A stretch of 64,000 nt of DNA from Apiospora phragmitis (Eukaryota > Ascomycota > Sordariomycetes > Amphisphaeriales > Apiosporaceae). The stretch spans positions 3,286,001-3,350,000 of the forward strand of contig JAQQWL010000009.1 in the NCBI GenBank assembly GCA_038363925.1. The letters run 5' to 3'. The notes under the pieces were generated by a model, which searched no databases, had not been told where the DNA came from, and saw only the letters and a program-made list of their open reading frames with translations. The position numbers and the translations under genes are program-made. Positions 34,691 to 47,555 of the stretch are shown here, piece by piece (the stretch's first letter is position 1; every line of letters begins with the position of its first letter).

Positions 34691-35105
34691 GAGAGGCCCG
34701 GAGGGCTTCAAGGGCTTCGGGGTCACGAGAAATGTACTTGCGACGGAATTGATGTGAAGGAAGGCGGAGTGTTGATACATCACAACCCATTCCACACCAG
34801 CAGACGTAGTTTGTAGACGCTCCTTATGTCAAACTGGATCCATAACCATGTAGCCAGATCCCCTACCACCACACAAGCAGTCATGCACCCCTCAGCACAT
34901 ATTTTGAGGAGTTCACCCGACGGAGTGTATGTACCCTATCAGCGTATCGAGTGAGGTCATTTGCTGTACACGTTCTCCGCTCGTCATCACCTGTCGCATT
35001 CCAGATTGCCCTCAAGGTTCTCATGATTTTTGGATTATTAATTATCTTCGTTATATCATTTTGCTATTCGTTCTGACATGAACCAATCAACTTTAGTTCC
35101 TAACT

Positions 35106-36252
35106 TTATACCTTCTCATTGGGACCAGCGATCACGATCTTAATCACTTGACCCTCCTTGACCTTCTTAAAGGCGTCCTCGGCTTTCTGGAACGGCACGG
35201 TCTCGCTGATGAGCTTCTTGACATCTACGCGGCCGGCGGCCACCAGGTCGACGGCGAGTCTGTAGTCGCCGGCGCCGTAGCGGAAGCTGCCCTTGCACGT
35301 CACCTCCTTGAGGCACATGGCCATGATGGGGAAGGTGATGTCGGCCTTGCCCATGCCGCCCTGCAAGTAGGTGCCGCCCATGCGCACGGTGTGCAGCGAG
35401 GCCTGGATTGAGGGCTCGGCGCCCGAGGCGTCAATGACCACGTCGGCGCCGGCGGGGCACCCGATCAGCTCCTTGATGTTGCGGGCGTTGTCCTCGGCCG
35501 CAATACGCTGTGACACGTATGTGTGCGTGCTGGCGAAGTTCTTGGCGAACTCGAGCTTGGACTCGACAATGTCGACGCTGCACACCTTCGTCGCGCCGAA
35601 CGCCTTGGCCACGGCCGCGCACAGCAGGCCCACGGGCCCCGCGCCCATGACCACGACGGACTGGCCCGGGCTGATGGCGGCCTGCCGCGCGATGTGCACG
35701 GCGACGGCGAGCGGCTCGATCATGGCGCCCTCCTGCGTCGAGACGTTGTCGGGCAGCTTGTAGCAGAAGTCGGAGGGCGCGGTCCAGAAGCCCGTCAGGG
35801 TGCCGTGGTAGGGCGGCGTCGCGGCGAAGCGCATGTCGGGGCACAGGTTGTACTTGCCGGCAAGGCAGGGGCCGCAGCGGCGGCACGGGTAGCCGGGCTC
35901 GAGGGCGACGCGGTCGCCGGCCTTGAGGCTGGTGACGGCGCTGCCGACCGAGACGACGGTGCCGGCCGACTCGTGGCCCAGCACCATGGGCTCCTTCACG
36001 ACGAAGTGGCCGATGGCGCCGTGCTCCCAGTAGTGCACGTCGGAGCCGCAGATGCCGGTGTAGTTGATGGCAACGAGGACTTCGTGCGGGTCCTTGGACT
36101 CGGGGACCGGCCGTTCGGCGAAGGTTACGTCATGGGGCTTGTTGAGGACGAAGGACAGGTTCTGTGGTATTCGAAGAATGGTTTAGTCGTGACGATCAAC
36201 CGAAGAAGAGTTTTAGCAGCTCGCAGCTTACGCTTGCAGATTTGGGATCCAT
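35106..36252 (-). CDS. xdhA: NAD-dependent xylitol dehydrogenase (zinc MDR family)
   Basis: Exons complement(join(35106..36161,36232..36252)) give 358 residues. The first exon has only seven codons (MDPKSAS) and a 70-nt intron follows, which restores [14 protein letters not shown] at the true N terminus. Visible sites are catalytic zinc Cys in [20 protein letters not shown], the four structural-zinc cysteines in [28 protein letters not shown] and the Rossmann motif [10 protein letters not shown]. The blocks [17 protein letters not shown] and [10 protein letters not shown] match xylitol dehydrogenase rather than L-arabinitol dehydrogenase. It oxidises xylitol to D-xylulose in pentose catabolism. 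The coding sequence is very GC-rich and intact. Confidence 0.93.
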
Positions 36253-37052
36253 GGTGCTATGGTGTTATTCTACACGAGGTTGGAGTGTTGTTTCAGCAAG
36301 GATGAAGTTCGGGTTCTGCTCGGGGGTCGAGTTGGAGGGGTAATCACGGCGGAGAGAGATTAGAGTTCACGCAAGCAGGAGAAGATGAGAGGATGGGAAG
36401 AGTACAGGATGCGAGACAGAGATAGAAGAGGATATAGACCAATTCAATAGATATGAGAGGGAGGAAAATCAAGAGGTCAGTAGGCCCAACAGTCAGCCCA
36501 CAGGATCAATGTTATCAGAAGACAAGAGAGGACCTAGACTGCTCTCTCCCTCTGAGCCTGTTTTGCCGCCCCAATGAGACGGAGCGAATTGGAACTGCAT
36601 CCACCGCAGACTGGACCGACTGGACAATACAAGAACGAGTCGGGCACACGAGAACGAACCACTCAGGCACATTTGGCTTATTGGGGTGGGAGCTGGAGTG
36701 GGAGAGGGCTTGATTAACCGGATGTTCAGACAGACGATGAATTCATTCGATGGAGCTGTGATGTATGGGATGGAGCTCCCTCGACACCTCAATCGGCCTC
36801 GGCACCACCAAAACGCGGGGCTGGAGCAGAGGGAAAGTCGATGGTGATGGTGGTGCACCACTTGGGAGCTTCCCCGCCGGCTACCCGCGAAGAAGAGGAG
36901 CTTGAAGGAGCTCGATGACGATTTAACCGGGTAGCTTAGCTTTCTTGGTGGCATTTTAGCCGGGCCAATGAGCAGCCACCAGGTGGTGCTTTTCTTTCTG
37001 GCCTAGGTATGTATGAAGCGGTATATAATGCATCAATTCCACTACCTCTTTC
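36253..37052. other. Upstream region of xylitol dehydrogenase; no gene
   Basis: Open frames on the minus strand (36493-36954) are low-complexity Ser/His-rich and lack motifs. The stretch separates the divergent xylitol dehydrogenase and 5S rRNA genes. Confidence 0.45.
36923..36962 (-). promoter_or_regulatory. Two possible XlnR/Xyr1 sites upstream of xylitol dehydrogenase
   Basis: On the strand of the gene, GGCTAAAA lies at 36955-36962 and GGTTAAA at 36923-36929. Both fit the GGNTAAA core of the xylanolytic regulator XlnR/Xyr1, which is known to control pentose genes. They lie 670-710 bp above the start codon. Short motifs like these also occur by chance. Confidence 0.35.
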
Positions 37053-37171
37053 ACATACGACCATATCCTGCTGAATACTAGGGATCCCGTCCGCTCTCCC
37101 ATATATAAGCAGCAGAGAGCCGAATTAGTACTAGGGTCGGTGACGACCTGGGAATCCTCGGTGTTGTATGT
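37053..37171 (+). rRNA. 5S ribosomal RNA
   Basis: The 119-nt sequence begins ACATACGACCATA and ends GTTGTATGT, so the ends pair as helix I. The interior has GGGATCCCGTCCGCTCTCC and the C-box region GGTCGGTGACGACCTGGGAA, as in filamentous ascomycete 5S genes. A T-rich stretch (TTTGTTTTT) follows at once and would end Pol III transcription. The promoter is internal. It stands as a single dispersed gene, the usual state in Pezizomycotina. Three related but truncated 5S tails occur at 15290, 18300 and 31220. Confidence 0.95.
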
Positions 37172-39731
37172 TTTGTTTTTGCTGTTTGTTTTTGCCCATA
37201 CAAACCACTTGGTTTTATCTGACAAGACAGGAGTCGTGGTGAACCTTGACCGCAAGCGATCGTGTTGGTCGTTCTTCTGGCTGAGATGTTAGGTTGTGCG
37301 GATGGGACTATCATGCAGAGTGTCTAGGCCCCTATGTTGTCTGGTTCGGTATGAAAAAGGGGGATGACTGGAGATAGTCGGTTCGATTACTCCAGACGCT
37401 CTGCGCATACTTTGGCCTACACCTTTTATTGAGCGCCAGATCTACTCGGTGATTGTACTATTGATTGACATCTCTAGAGCTTTGGACCGGAACGAGATAC
37501 GAAGGACGTGAACAAGACCGTAGGAGGGATCGATACAAGCTGGTAAACCTCATATCTCTACCTCATGTTCACACAGTACAGCTCACCGGCATCTTGCTGG
37601 TCTCAGCGAACACAGTCACATTGGCTTCATCCCAACCTCACTATACGCTGTGGAATCACAACCTTTTTGCAATCGTACCAGACATCCTCAGAAACGCATG
37701 AGTTTCTCGAGTTGTACGATACAACAACATCACCAAAGGCAGAAGGGGGCCCAGGAGAAAACTATCATTTCGGAATGAAGAAGTTGAAAGTCTGAGCGAC
37801 ATGTGCCCCCTGATAAAGGATGGGTGCTCGTAAGCTCATCAGAAGATCACTGAAGCGTCCAATGGCACTTCAAATGTGAGTTTAGGTAACCGGACTTGCG
37901 AAAAAGCCTGACGCTATCTACGGAGGTCGCCTTCAAAAGAACTGAACCCCCCCCTGTCGCCAAGACGACCTTAGAGGCCGTCCTGTCAGCTGGCGTTACA
38001 CTGTGTAATTAATACCGTACCAGAGCGCCGCTGTATACAGTTTCTACCTTGAACGTGGGTTTTAATTGGTCAAATAATCCTTATCTCATTCCGTACGAGC
38101 TGGTTAGTTTTTTACGGTATACTGGCAGCTGGTGCACAGCTGTGTCAAGGAACTTGGCGACAGGGAGGGGGGGGTTCAGTTCTTTTGAAGGGGACCTCCG
38201 TAATCGGGGGTATAATCACGAATGTGGCTTGTTGGCGGACGTTGGCGTGTCGACCAACGACGTGGACGTTGGTGGTGTGCTGGTTGGTCTTCGTTGTTGA
38301 ACTTGGCTTAGTCAGCGGCGGATGTACAGTATTGAAGCTTGCACAAGTAAGGCTGCGGTGGCCGCCGTTGGCTGTCGCACATACCGTCTTGTGTGGATCT
38401 GTCTGGGCAATGAATCGGGCGGGAATAAATTGCTGAGGCTCTGCCACGCAGCAGACAATATGCATATAACCCACTCCAGGCTGCCAGGCACCGCGGCGTC
38501 AGACGACGCAAGCGGTAAGATAAAGATCTTATTACGGGGGCCCTTTTTTGACTTCAGCCAAGTATGCAGCTACACAAGATTGACGTCGGAGGTCGTCGGA
38601 GGTGGTGGTTGGCGTCTTTATTCTCATTTGGAGAATCGAAAGATTCTCCCAACTTTTTAAAAATATTTTATTTACTCCGTTGATACTCCGTACTCGATCA
38701 CGCAATTGCGTGAGTGCCAGCACGCACGCAGCCTGCCCATTGGCTCAGCCCATCCGGCAACGCAGATTCCGAGGCGCTCTAGTCTTGACTCTTTAGCCTA
38801 GTGCCATTGAGAGGCCGGCGCACGTCAGGCCTGCTGGCTTCCGCGCAGGCAATAGCAAATGAAATGGTCAGAAATGGCGCAACGATTGATTGAGGAAATA
38901 TTACTACATACTAACGAGAGACCCTGGTCTGCTGCTTGTGACGCCTGTGGCCACTGACCACCGACCCTGACACCCTGACTCTGCTAGTCGGCCACTGCAG
39001 CGCCAAGACTCCTACCGGACGCGCTTCACCCCTGAATTGAATTCTGCCCTGGCCCAATGGCGATTAGTTGGAGAAGGTGGGGTTTGGGATAGATCGCCCA
39101 AGTCATACGATGATTGGCCTGTCGATGGAACGTTTCTGGAAAGAGTCGGGTTTAATGCAGTGCGGAAACATCTGTTTCTACTTGTCAATCGCGCGAGGTT
39201 ATGCCAATTTAGCTGCGCTGCTGGGCGTGTGGCAAGTCCAGGCGCAATCTCGCAATCTCCAAAGCTCGGCCTCAAGCTCGGTCGGCGGTCAAGACCAGGA
39301 AAAAAGCACGGCTTTCCGTGACTCTCCAGCAGCTGGTATTGCCGATTCCACTTGTCACAGGTCCATTCGAATTGGATTGCAATGCTTGAAACCCGGAGGA
39401 ACGAAGATCCGCTAGCAAAGATGGGACTCTGGATGAACTCATCTTATTTTCCTGCATATACAATTCCCCTCCTCCCCCGTCCATGTTGTTGAAGATCCAA
39501 TTGACTTTCGGTGGCTAGCCCCTTAGCTTAATCTAATAGTTCGCGTCCTCTGTTTTTATTTTATTTTTTACCCTACCTTTGCTTCCGCCACGCCCAAGTA
39601 GATCCCTATCCCTCCTTCACCACCCATAACCTTGTCGAAACTTCAGCGAAAGTGTAATACTTCAGGCCAGGAACTCCAAACTCTGTTTCCCTGCGCGCGC
39701 GCACTCTCCTGCACCTGCATATTCAGCCACC
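37172..39731. other. Intergenic region with one MITE; no gene
   Basis: No open frame has a recognisable motif. A MITE lies at 37921-38200. The last 250 bp before the sterol desaturase start are pyrimidine-rich, with a TTTTATTTTATTTTTT run at about 39553-39568, typical of fungal promoters. Confidence 0.45.
37921..38200. mobile_element. Tc1/mariner-type MITE with 45-bp inverted repeats and TA target duplication
   Basis: The 280-bp element has long terminal inverted repeats that start CGGAGGTC and continue CTTCAAAAGAACTGAACCCC to the block CTGTCGCCAAG. They differ by one substitution and a few bases in the C run. Dinucleotides TA flank both ends (37919-37920, 38201-38202), as made by Tc1/mariner transposases. 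There is no coding capacity. Confidence 0.85.
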
Positions 39732-40836
39732 ATGGACAGCATCCTCGAGTTCCTCGATCCCCTCGTGCTGGACAAGGCCTGGGCCTATGCCATGCCGCAG
39801 ACGCTCATCTCCCTCAATCAGACCGACAGCCTTTACCCGGAGCTTCACGATGCCTCCTTGCCCGCCATCTCGGCCTGGGCACGCGACAACATCTACCGCC
39901 AGATGATCTCCATATACATTATCACCGCCATTGGCGCCGCCGCCATCTACTTCATCTGCAGCTTCCTGTCCTACTACCTCATCTACGATCGCCGCCTGGA
40001 ATACCACCCGCGCTTCCTCAAGAACCAGGTCCGACAAGAGATTATATCCTCACTATGGGCCATTCCCTTCATCGATATCATGACGCTGCCAATCTTCCTC
40101 GCCGAGGTCCGCGGCCATAGCCGCCTGTACACCAACATTGACGAATACGGCTACGGCTGGCTGTTTGCCTCGACCATTGCGTACATGATCTTCAACGATG
40201 TTGGCATCTACTGGATTCACCGACTGGAGCACCACCCGAGTGTCTACAAGTTCCTGCACAAGCCTCACCACAAGTGGATCAGTAAGTGCCGGCACATCTC
40301 CTTCCCAGGCAAGCTTCCGATGCGCAGCAACTGACCGAAAGACAGTCCCGACACCGTGGGCCGCCCTGGCTTTCCACCCCATGGATGGCTTCTGCCAGTC
40401 TCTGCCGTACCAGTGAGTTCCTACAGCCATAGGGCCCCGAGCCTGAGTTCGGACTAACGCGCAATACAGTGTTTTCCCCTTCGTCTTCCCCATCCAGAAA
40501 TACCTGTACCTTGTACTCTTCATCGTGGTGCAGATCTGGACGATTGTGATTCACGATGGCGACATGATTACTGGCCATTGGACCGAGAAGTTCATCAACA
40601 GCCCGGCGCACCACACGCTGCACCACATGTACTTCACTGTCAACTACGGACAGTACTTCACCTGGTGCGACAACTACTTCGACTCGCACCGAGCTCCCCA
40701 GCCCGAGTTGGACCCCATCCACGATGCGCTCAAGGTGATGCGCGCGAAGGGCTTGGTGGATGAGCAGGGCAACCCATCCCGAAGAAGAAGAGTGAATAGG
40801 GCTCTTCATTATCACGATTTTATGACCGCTGCTTAG
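39732..40836 (+). CDS. erg3: C-5 sterol desaturase (ergosterol pathway)
   Basis: The exons 39732-40281, 40346-40412 and 40470-40836 join in frame to 327 residues. The fatty-acid-hydroxylase fold is clear: TM helices at ~55-75 and ~100-120, then the three His boxes IHRLEHHP, LHKPHHKW and PAHHTLHH that bind the di-iron centre. HPRFLKNQVR and the TVNYGQYFTWCD block place it in the ERG3 branch rather than ERG25. The enzyme introduces the C5-C6 double bond of episterol in the ER. The start has a favourable context (GCCACCATGG). The chain is intact. Confidence 0.94.
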
Positions 40837-41838
40837 CAGAGCTGCATTGCCTTGAAATAGCGTCTCATAGAAGAACCATACATACATGGAGAGGGAGACT
40901 GCGCAGCCTCTCCGCATAGATGTACATATATACAACTTACAAGTAAATTAATGCCTAATACAAACATATACACTCATGTACCAATTTCTGCAACACGCGT
41001 TTCTGAACGAGCACATCTGAATGTCCATCATGATCATGTAAAAGTTGAGTGTTGTACAGTCAAGTAGAGTCATTGGTGGTACACTGGACGAGAGCACGAC
41101 GGCCACTAATCCGATCGCAAGACGACAGCCCACACAAGATGAAAAAGTACAACCTCATCGGGCAAGATGCAACTGATAATCGGCGTCCACTTGGCCCCCC
41201 TCTTTCTTCCAGAAGGTCCTTCCTCCCGCATGAGTGAGTGAGTGGCTCACCGACTGACCCAAGCCGTTGGGTTTCTGCGGCGGGCTGGCGGGGTTGAGAT
41301 TTGAGAGCCGGATACGAATACGACCCGACATAATAATGTGGGGATCGAACGCCTCAAGCTTTGGGACCTTTTTAGGAGCTTTTGGGAGCTTGGCCATCGT
41401 GCCACGCTGGTTCCGGTAGACAGCTGACATCGGCCCATTGACACCGGGCCTGGAAATTGCCATAGATCCGGAAAGGAGCATCGGTGAGGCCATCATTCGA
41501 GGCCTTTGGACAGGTGAGGACGTAATCAAAACCTCGGTGCAGCGCCGGCTCACCAGTACATTTGCAACTGCAATCATTATCACAGTCGAGTCTCCCAGCT
41601 TTCTACTGTAGTTTCCTCTCCCGTCGCACACTCAAGAGGACCAACCAACCATCTTACACGCAGACCCACCCACTACACTTGTGTCCGTCACCATCACTTA
41701 TACTAGTACGACCAATTGGCGTTGAATTGGCAAGGCGAAACGGCACCGGCCAGAGCTGTCATTGACGCCATCTTGCCGTCCCCCAAACACACTTCCACCG
41801 AGTTCGACTTGTGACACACGCACACACACACGTCCACC

Positions 41839-42102
41839 ATGAACCGCCGCACAGCCACAGAGACGGCCGCGCCACAAGTGGTGCTACCCAAGGACAAGAG
41901 CAAGAACCGGGTGCACTACCAGGAGGAAAAGGACGCGCTCGACGACAAGCCCAAGGACTGGTACGTCGACGTGACGGACTCGGAGGCCGAGACGCACCAG
42001 GCCATGCTGGTCCAGTGGATCTTCGTCTTCGTCGTGCTCATCGGGAGCATGTACTGGTACTTGGGGGAGGACATGATGAAAATGCTGCAAGACCTGATTT
42101 GA
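41839..42102 (+). CDS. Small tail-anchored membrane protein of unknown function
   Basis: This is a single-exon frame of 87 residues with a good start context (GTCCACCATGA). The first 55 residues are charged and hydrophilic, with a WYVDVTDSEAETHQ segment. One strongly hydrophobic helix (MLVQWIFVFVVLIGSMYWYL) lies at ~56-75 with a 12-residue tail, which would put the bulk in the cytosol. Third-position GC bias agrees with coding. I do not recognise a family. The region around it has no other gene. Confidence 0.6.
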   Translation: MNRRTATETAAPQVVLPKDKSKNRVHYQEEKDALDDKPKDWYVDVTDSEAETHQAMLVQWIFVFVVLIGSMYWYLGEDMMKMLQDLI

Positions 42103-44355
42103 GAGAGAAGGAGAGAGAAGCACTATTACTAGCGACAAGCGATGGATGGGACGGATGGGTGTATGAAATGATTTTGGTTGTTTCCGGCACGGCGCAGAGG
42201 AGGCCTGCCGATGATGAGTCTACCCCAGTAGATCTGCTAGGAGGAAAGACTGGGACATATGGGAGACCGGGCGCGCTCTCTACCATCAGAAATTGGGCAG
42301 CTCTAATGTTTATTAATAGACTAATTAAACCCTCACATGTCATGTGTCGTTTGTGATTTCCCCCTTTTCCTACACTGAGCAGACCTGTCTTCGCCTTCGC
42401 GTCGCCCATAGTCGGCAGGCAAGTTCGGTGCGATACGGTACGACGGCCAAGGCCAACTGATTCCGTTCCTATTGCCCCGCTTTAGGCCTTGGGTACGGAC
42501 TTGGCGAACCTAGGAATACCTGCATGTAGCTATGTACGTAGGTTACTTAAATGGTATGAGCCGAAAGAAAGGGTCCAATTCAGGGCTCAGGGCTCTGTAA
42601 CGGCCTGCCGCTACTTAGCTCGTGTACCGTCGTGCTAGCTCCCGTCGCAGCCGTTTGATGAAGTCATGACGTCCAACTAAAGCTGTCGTCGATGGTTGGT
42701 TCCATTTCGATCCTTCTTAGATACGAATTCTCGGGGGTCTGAGTTTTGGGGGTCGGATATACGAGCTACCCCTTCTCGAGGTCTGTGAAGGTATAATAGG
42801 GGTAGCTCGCATATTTTGTTTTGGTTGGGCCCAGTGACCTACCATTACGTGCCCTGAGATGTAGCTGAGATGCTCAAGCCCAGGTGGCTTGGACATTGGG
42901 GATTCGAGCTCACTCACCTCTTCAGTTTGAGAAACCCCACGCTGGGAAGACCGCGAGTAAGCCGCAGACCGAGGAAACGTTTCACGGTGTTTCAATGATG
43001 GCCCGGCAATTGACCGTTAACATGAGTCGCCTAAGTTTCTAGATCTTTTCTTTTTTTACCCCACCGGTTTTCCCCCTCCTTTCGGTTCTTCCGATATCCT
43101 CAAACCACACCACCGCTTCATCGTCAACAGTCGAAGAGTGGTGAGAAACGCCCACACCATTGCAAGGGCAGCCTGCATAGAGTCTTCGGCCTGGCCTCTT
43201 GGGAGGTATACTTACTTGAATCATCGCATGCCGTAATACCCCGGTCCTTGACGAGATATGCCCCACTGGTTCGGAAGGACCCCCCATGCGGGGTGAAACG
43301 ATCGCGAACACCGATGTGCTTAGCCCCTGATCGTTGTACGGCCAGTTCTAGATTCTAGAATCGCGCCTCCTTTTTCTCCTTGGTCGCCGGTGGCCCGGTA
43401 TAGATCCTACCCGCTCACACTGTACTGCGAGCGCGTAGGGCCCAATTGATACAAATGCTTGACCAAACGCTCGAATCAGATCAGGACGGCTCTATTCTAA
43501 GATGTCACCAATAGCTGTACCGGGAAAAGCAGGACCAGCGCACTTCTTCCTGCGTATCGTTACTATGACACCATAAAGTCGGCAATTAGAAGCGACAATG
43601 TACTGTGAGGTGGCGACACCCGAATGTGGCCATACGCTTTTTCTTGTAATGGGCAGTTAGAACAGGCCCCGTTGAGATAGCCGGGGAGAACTACAGCAGT
43701 ACAACGGCCGATCGCTGTCCGTACGCTTTCGGCAACGCATGTTCAGGCAGGTCGGTCCCGACGATGGCAGCGTAGATGGCCTCGATATTGCAACTGTAGC
43801 CGAGGACCTGGACCGAAAGCTCCTTGTCGATCACCCGATCATAACGAGCAGCCCGGGCGAGGTTTGACCATCCACTTGGGGTTCTACGCGATCGTAAGAG
43901 ATGACTTTCTGATCGTGTAAAGTCGACCAAGCTCCAGCGCCTACCGGATAGTCGTGTCTCATCATGGTCATGGTTTGGGACTCTATTAAATTACCCAAGG
44001 GACTAAACTGGACGCGCATTCACTCAAGCGGCCAGGATCAATCAAGGGCGGAAACGTGTTTGGGTTGGCCTCAGCCTCCTGGGGAAGTGCTTTGGTGTTG
44101 TCCAAGGTAAACGCCTTGGGAGATAGGAGCATGACAAGGCAGCAGTGCAGCGCTGAATCCTCGAGCGGGGTCTATCGATGCCTGATGAGGAAACAAGCTC
44201 AAGCAAGATGGCCTTGTCATCATTCGCTCGGTTACCTAAGTAAGCACGCTGCCAACCAATGTGCCACTTCGCCCGCACGCAAAGATGAGACGAGTATCTG
44301 GCTCATCATTGTTGTCTCCACCTCCAGCAGCCCAGCCGTCTCCTTGATCTAGAGA
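42103..44355. other. Intergenic region, no supported gene
   Basis: Frames of up to about 120 residues occur on the minus strand near the left end, but none carries a motif. No repeats were noticed. Confidence 0.45.
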
Positions 44356-46637
44356 ATGTCGTCGTCCACCGGGGATGAGCTTTGCGACGCCTGTGCCAAG
44401 CTCGACCTGTACTCGCTCTTCACCGGGCCACGCCACTATGTAGGGCGTCCTGAGCTGAACCCATATGGTGTTGCTCATGTAACAACGCTTCTCGGCGTTA
44501 TATCAAACACTAAATGTCCACTATGTCGCCTGATCAAGCACGACTTACATACGCATAGTGCTTTTGACCCAGCATACTATCACAAAGAATGCGATCCTGC
44601 AAAGATCCAATGCTGCCTTCGGGCGCTTCGCGCAGACTACCTCGAGGACACCAGCTACCAAAACCCCAGCACCCAGGAAATGATGGCAACGAAGCTCCAG
44701 GTTCGCCTGGTTGGTAGCGATACTTGTTCCTGGAGAGAATTATCTTGCATGAGCCGAATCCCCTTAGGCTCTGGGATACGGCTTTTGTCTCCCGAGTCCG
44801 TGTTTCCTGCACGTCCATTGCTCAACGGTTTCTGCGCCATGGGCTTAGAAAGGGGCCTCAGCCTACTGAAACAATGGATCGGGACATGCGAGACTGATCA
44901 CACCGACACTTGCCAGTTCAATCCACTAGATTGCATGCCCCCCGGTATGGGCCTGGACTCCATTCGAGTGATTGATGTTCGCGACAGGAGCTTGAGAGCC
45001 TTTGATCCCAGGCTCATCAAATATGCAACGCTCAGCTACGTTTTTGGGGAAGCTGGAGATGAACACCTCAAGCTCTTGGAAGCACTGTAGACCAAGGAAA
45101 ATGGGGGGGGGGGCTCTCGATGTCATTGCCCTCTCGTGTGCCTGGCATCATTGAGGAGGTCATGATGGTATGCAAAAAGCTGTCAATCTCGTACCTGTGG
45201 GTAGACCTCTTGTGCATGCACCAAGCCAACCCAGACAAGAAAGCCACGGAAATCAAATCTATGGGTTATATTTACCATCTTTCCCATATCACAGTTGTAG
45301 CCGGCTCTGCCTGTTCCAACGGTGCGCACCTTGCCCCGGCATCTAGTTTCGCCCAGGATAAGCAACAGTCGGATTCGAAGCAAAGGATTGAGACAATTGG
45401 GGACAGGCAATACATAACATCACTGCCCTCAATCACGCACCAGATACTCTGTTCGGCCTGGCCTGACAGGGGCTGGACGTATCAGGAAGGTCAAATGGCC
45501 AGGAGGATAGCCTTTTGGGGGGACTTCGATATCTCATTTCTGTGTGGTTCTGGCCACTGGAGGGAATCCACACATTCCGGGGATTTCGGCCACGATGTGA
45601 AGTTCCCTGGAGTAGACCTGCGCTCGAAAGGCCGCTATGTGCTCTCTTCCTATACATGGCTCAGACAAACCAAATGGCCTTTCGAGGACTATGAGAGTAT
45701 AGTGCAAGCATACAGTCAACGTACACTCTCTTTTGAATCGGACCGTCTCGAGGCAATTTCTGGGTGTCTCACCATTCTTTCACATAGCCAAGGCGTCCAT
45801 TTCTTGAAGGGGCTGCCCACGGTTGACTTCCACTATGCGTTGCTTCGGACTCTTGGGGAATACGACCACCGACGTGAGGGATTTCCGAGCTGGTCTTGGG
45901 CTGGATGGTTCGCACTGAATCAGTCGCACTATGTATACCCGTACGAGGAGTTATCCGGGTCGTTAAATGTAACGCATGATGGAACGTATAGCTCCCAGAA
46001 TCCGGAAACTAAAATCATTGAGCTGGATGGTCTCCTGGTCGGTTCAGGGGTTGGGCTCGCGCATAAGAAGAACAGATATATGCAAAAACTGGCCCGGCTG
46101 AGCGTATACGAAGCCAGCGGCGACCTGGCTATCGAATCGGAAGTCGTAAGTTTCTTTGTTCGCATCAAGGCTGACTCATCGCCACCAAACTATGACCTCG
46201 CATCGAAGAATGGTTGGGGCGTAGTACCATGCGATTTCGATAGCACAGAGGGTCAGTATCCGGCAGACTGGGAGATAGACAAGGAGTACCGCACTCCCAG
46301 GGCCCGGTTCTGCTTACGAAACGTCTCCGGAGACGTTTACCCCATCCACTTACCGCCGTTGAAACAGCGACAAACCTTTGTGTTAGGTCTACCAAACACG
46401 CTTCGCGGATCTACACTCACGTGGCTGCTGACCCGGGGAATCGAGCTGGTAAAGGTCGTGGAGATCGAGCTTCTGGAAGGTGCGGATGATCTGAAGCTCC
46501 TTCACCATGTCTTGTGTCTTGGCATCGATAGGAATGACGGCCACCCCGACCACGCGCGGAGGATGGGCATGTTTTGTCTACCCAAGGAAGTATGGGAGAA
46601 AGCAGGGCCTGAGAAAATGTCGGTGAAGTTCCGGTAA
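44356..46637 (+). CDS. HET-domain (heterokaryon incompatibility) protein, broken by a stop and a G-run frameshift
   Basis: Both halves belong to one HET-domain protein of about 755 residues. The N part has a Cys-rich start (CDACAKLDLYSLF, CPLCRLI) and IKYATLSYVFG, the first HET block. The second part has LPSRVPGIIEE, SYLWVDLLCMHQ, HITVVAGSA and RGWTYQE. A TAG at 45088-45090 and a G11 run at 45103-45113 separate them. With CAG for TAG and twelve G the frame would read through to MSLPSRVPG. HET proteins trigger cell death on non-self fusion, and such genes are often lost. The stop is a C-to-T type change. If only the assembly is wrong at the G run, the stop still breaks the gene. Confidence 0.85.
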
Positions 46638-47522
46638 TATGCCAATAAGGAGGTCAGCCACCCCAGTGAGATAAGGGAGAGGATTAGTTATTTCGTTCCA
46701 TTCGAAACCTTGCTGCTTGCTGAGGTACGTATGTTCTCGGCGTTCTACCTTTGGAGGATGCAGTCATCCTGGAACCTGATTGCGGATGTAGCAGGCTTTT
46801 TCCATACCACATTCTAATACAGCAACAGCTCCCGGGTTATATTACGAGGCTGTTCATCTCCCTTTTAATTCTCCAACTGTTATTCTCTTATTTATAATCT
46901 ATATATATATATATATTGGTTACATTGCCCTATACTATGCAACCATACAAAGATAGCCAGTTGATGCTCTATTTTGCTTACTTATTTATGTTAGTAAATG
47001 CCTCCTATCACTTATTACTCAGGGGAAGATGGCGGAAAGGAAAACAACACCTTTCGTCATCACCCTCTATGTTCTCCACCATTGTAATAGGCTATATTTG
47101 TAGTTGTGATCGATGATCTATCGGTACCAAGGCAACTAGACTCGTACGTGGATAAGGATACGAGCCTCACCAGTAGCATGAATCGTGTGCTACAGGCTTA
47201 GGAACCGACTAACGATCAGAACGACTTCTGTGTGGTGTTTCGGAACCCGCCGTAGCTTTGACTGACTTGAGTCAATCAGACGAACCCTCGATCTGGTACG
47301 CGCTGTCGAGGTCTCCTTGCAGTGATGGGATGATGTAATGCCCTGCTTCAGTGCTGAATTATCTGCCCTTTCCCGTTCATGAAACTCGCAACATATACTG
47401 ACTGGTGATGAGTGACTTCTTGGATGATGCACACAGCTTCGCAGAGCTGTAGTAGTTCAACCGCTTGGCAGGCTGTAGCTACAGGACTAGACGGCGCAAA
47501 AAGCTAGAGAGGAATGCAGTGG

Positions 47523-47555
<33 letters not shown>

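Noticed and set aside
35431..36305. Long frames on both strands over the xylitol dehydrogenase gene
   Set aside because: High GC lowers stop frequency; only the complement frame carries dehydrogenase motifs.
36493..36954. 153-residue minus-strand frame upstream of xylitol dehydrogenase
   Set aside because: Ser- and His-rich low-complexity sequence without homology signs; probably leader or promoter DNA.
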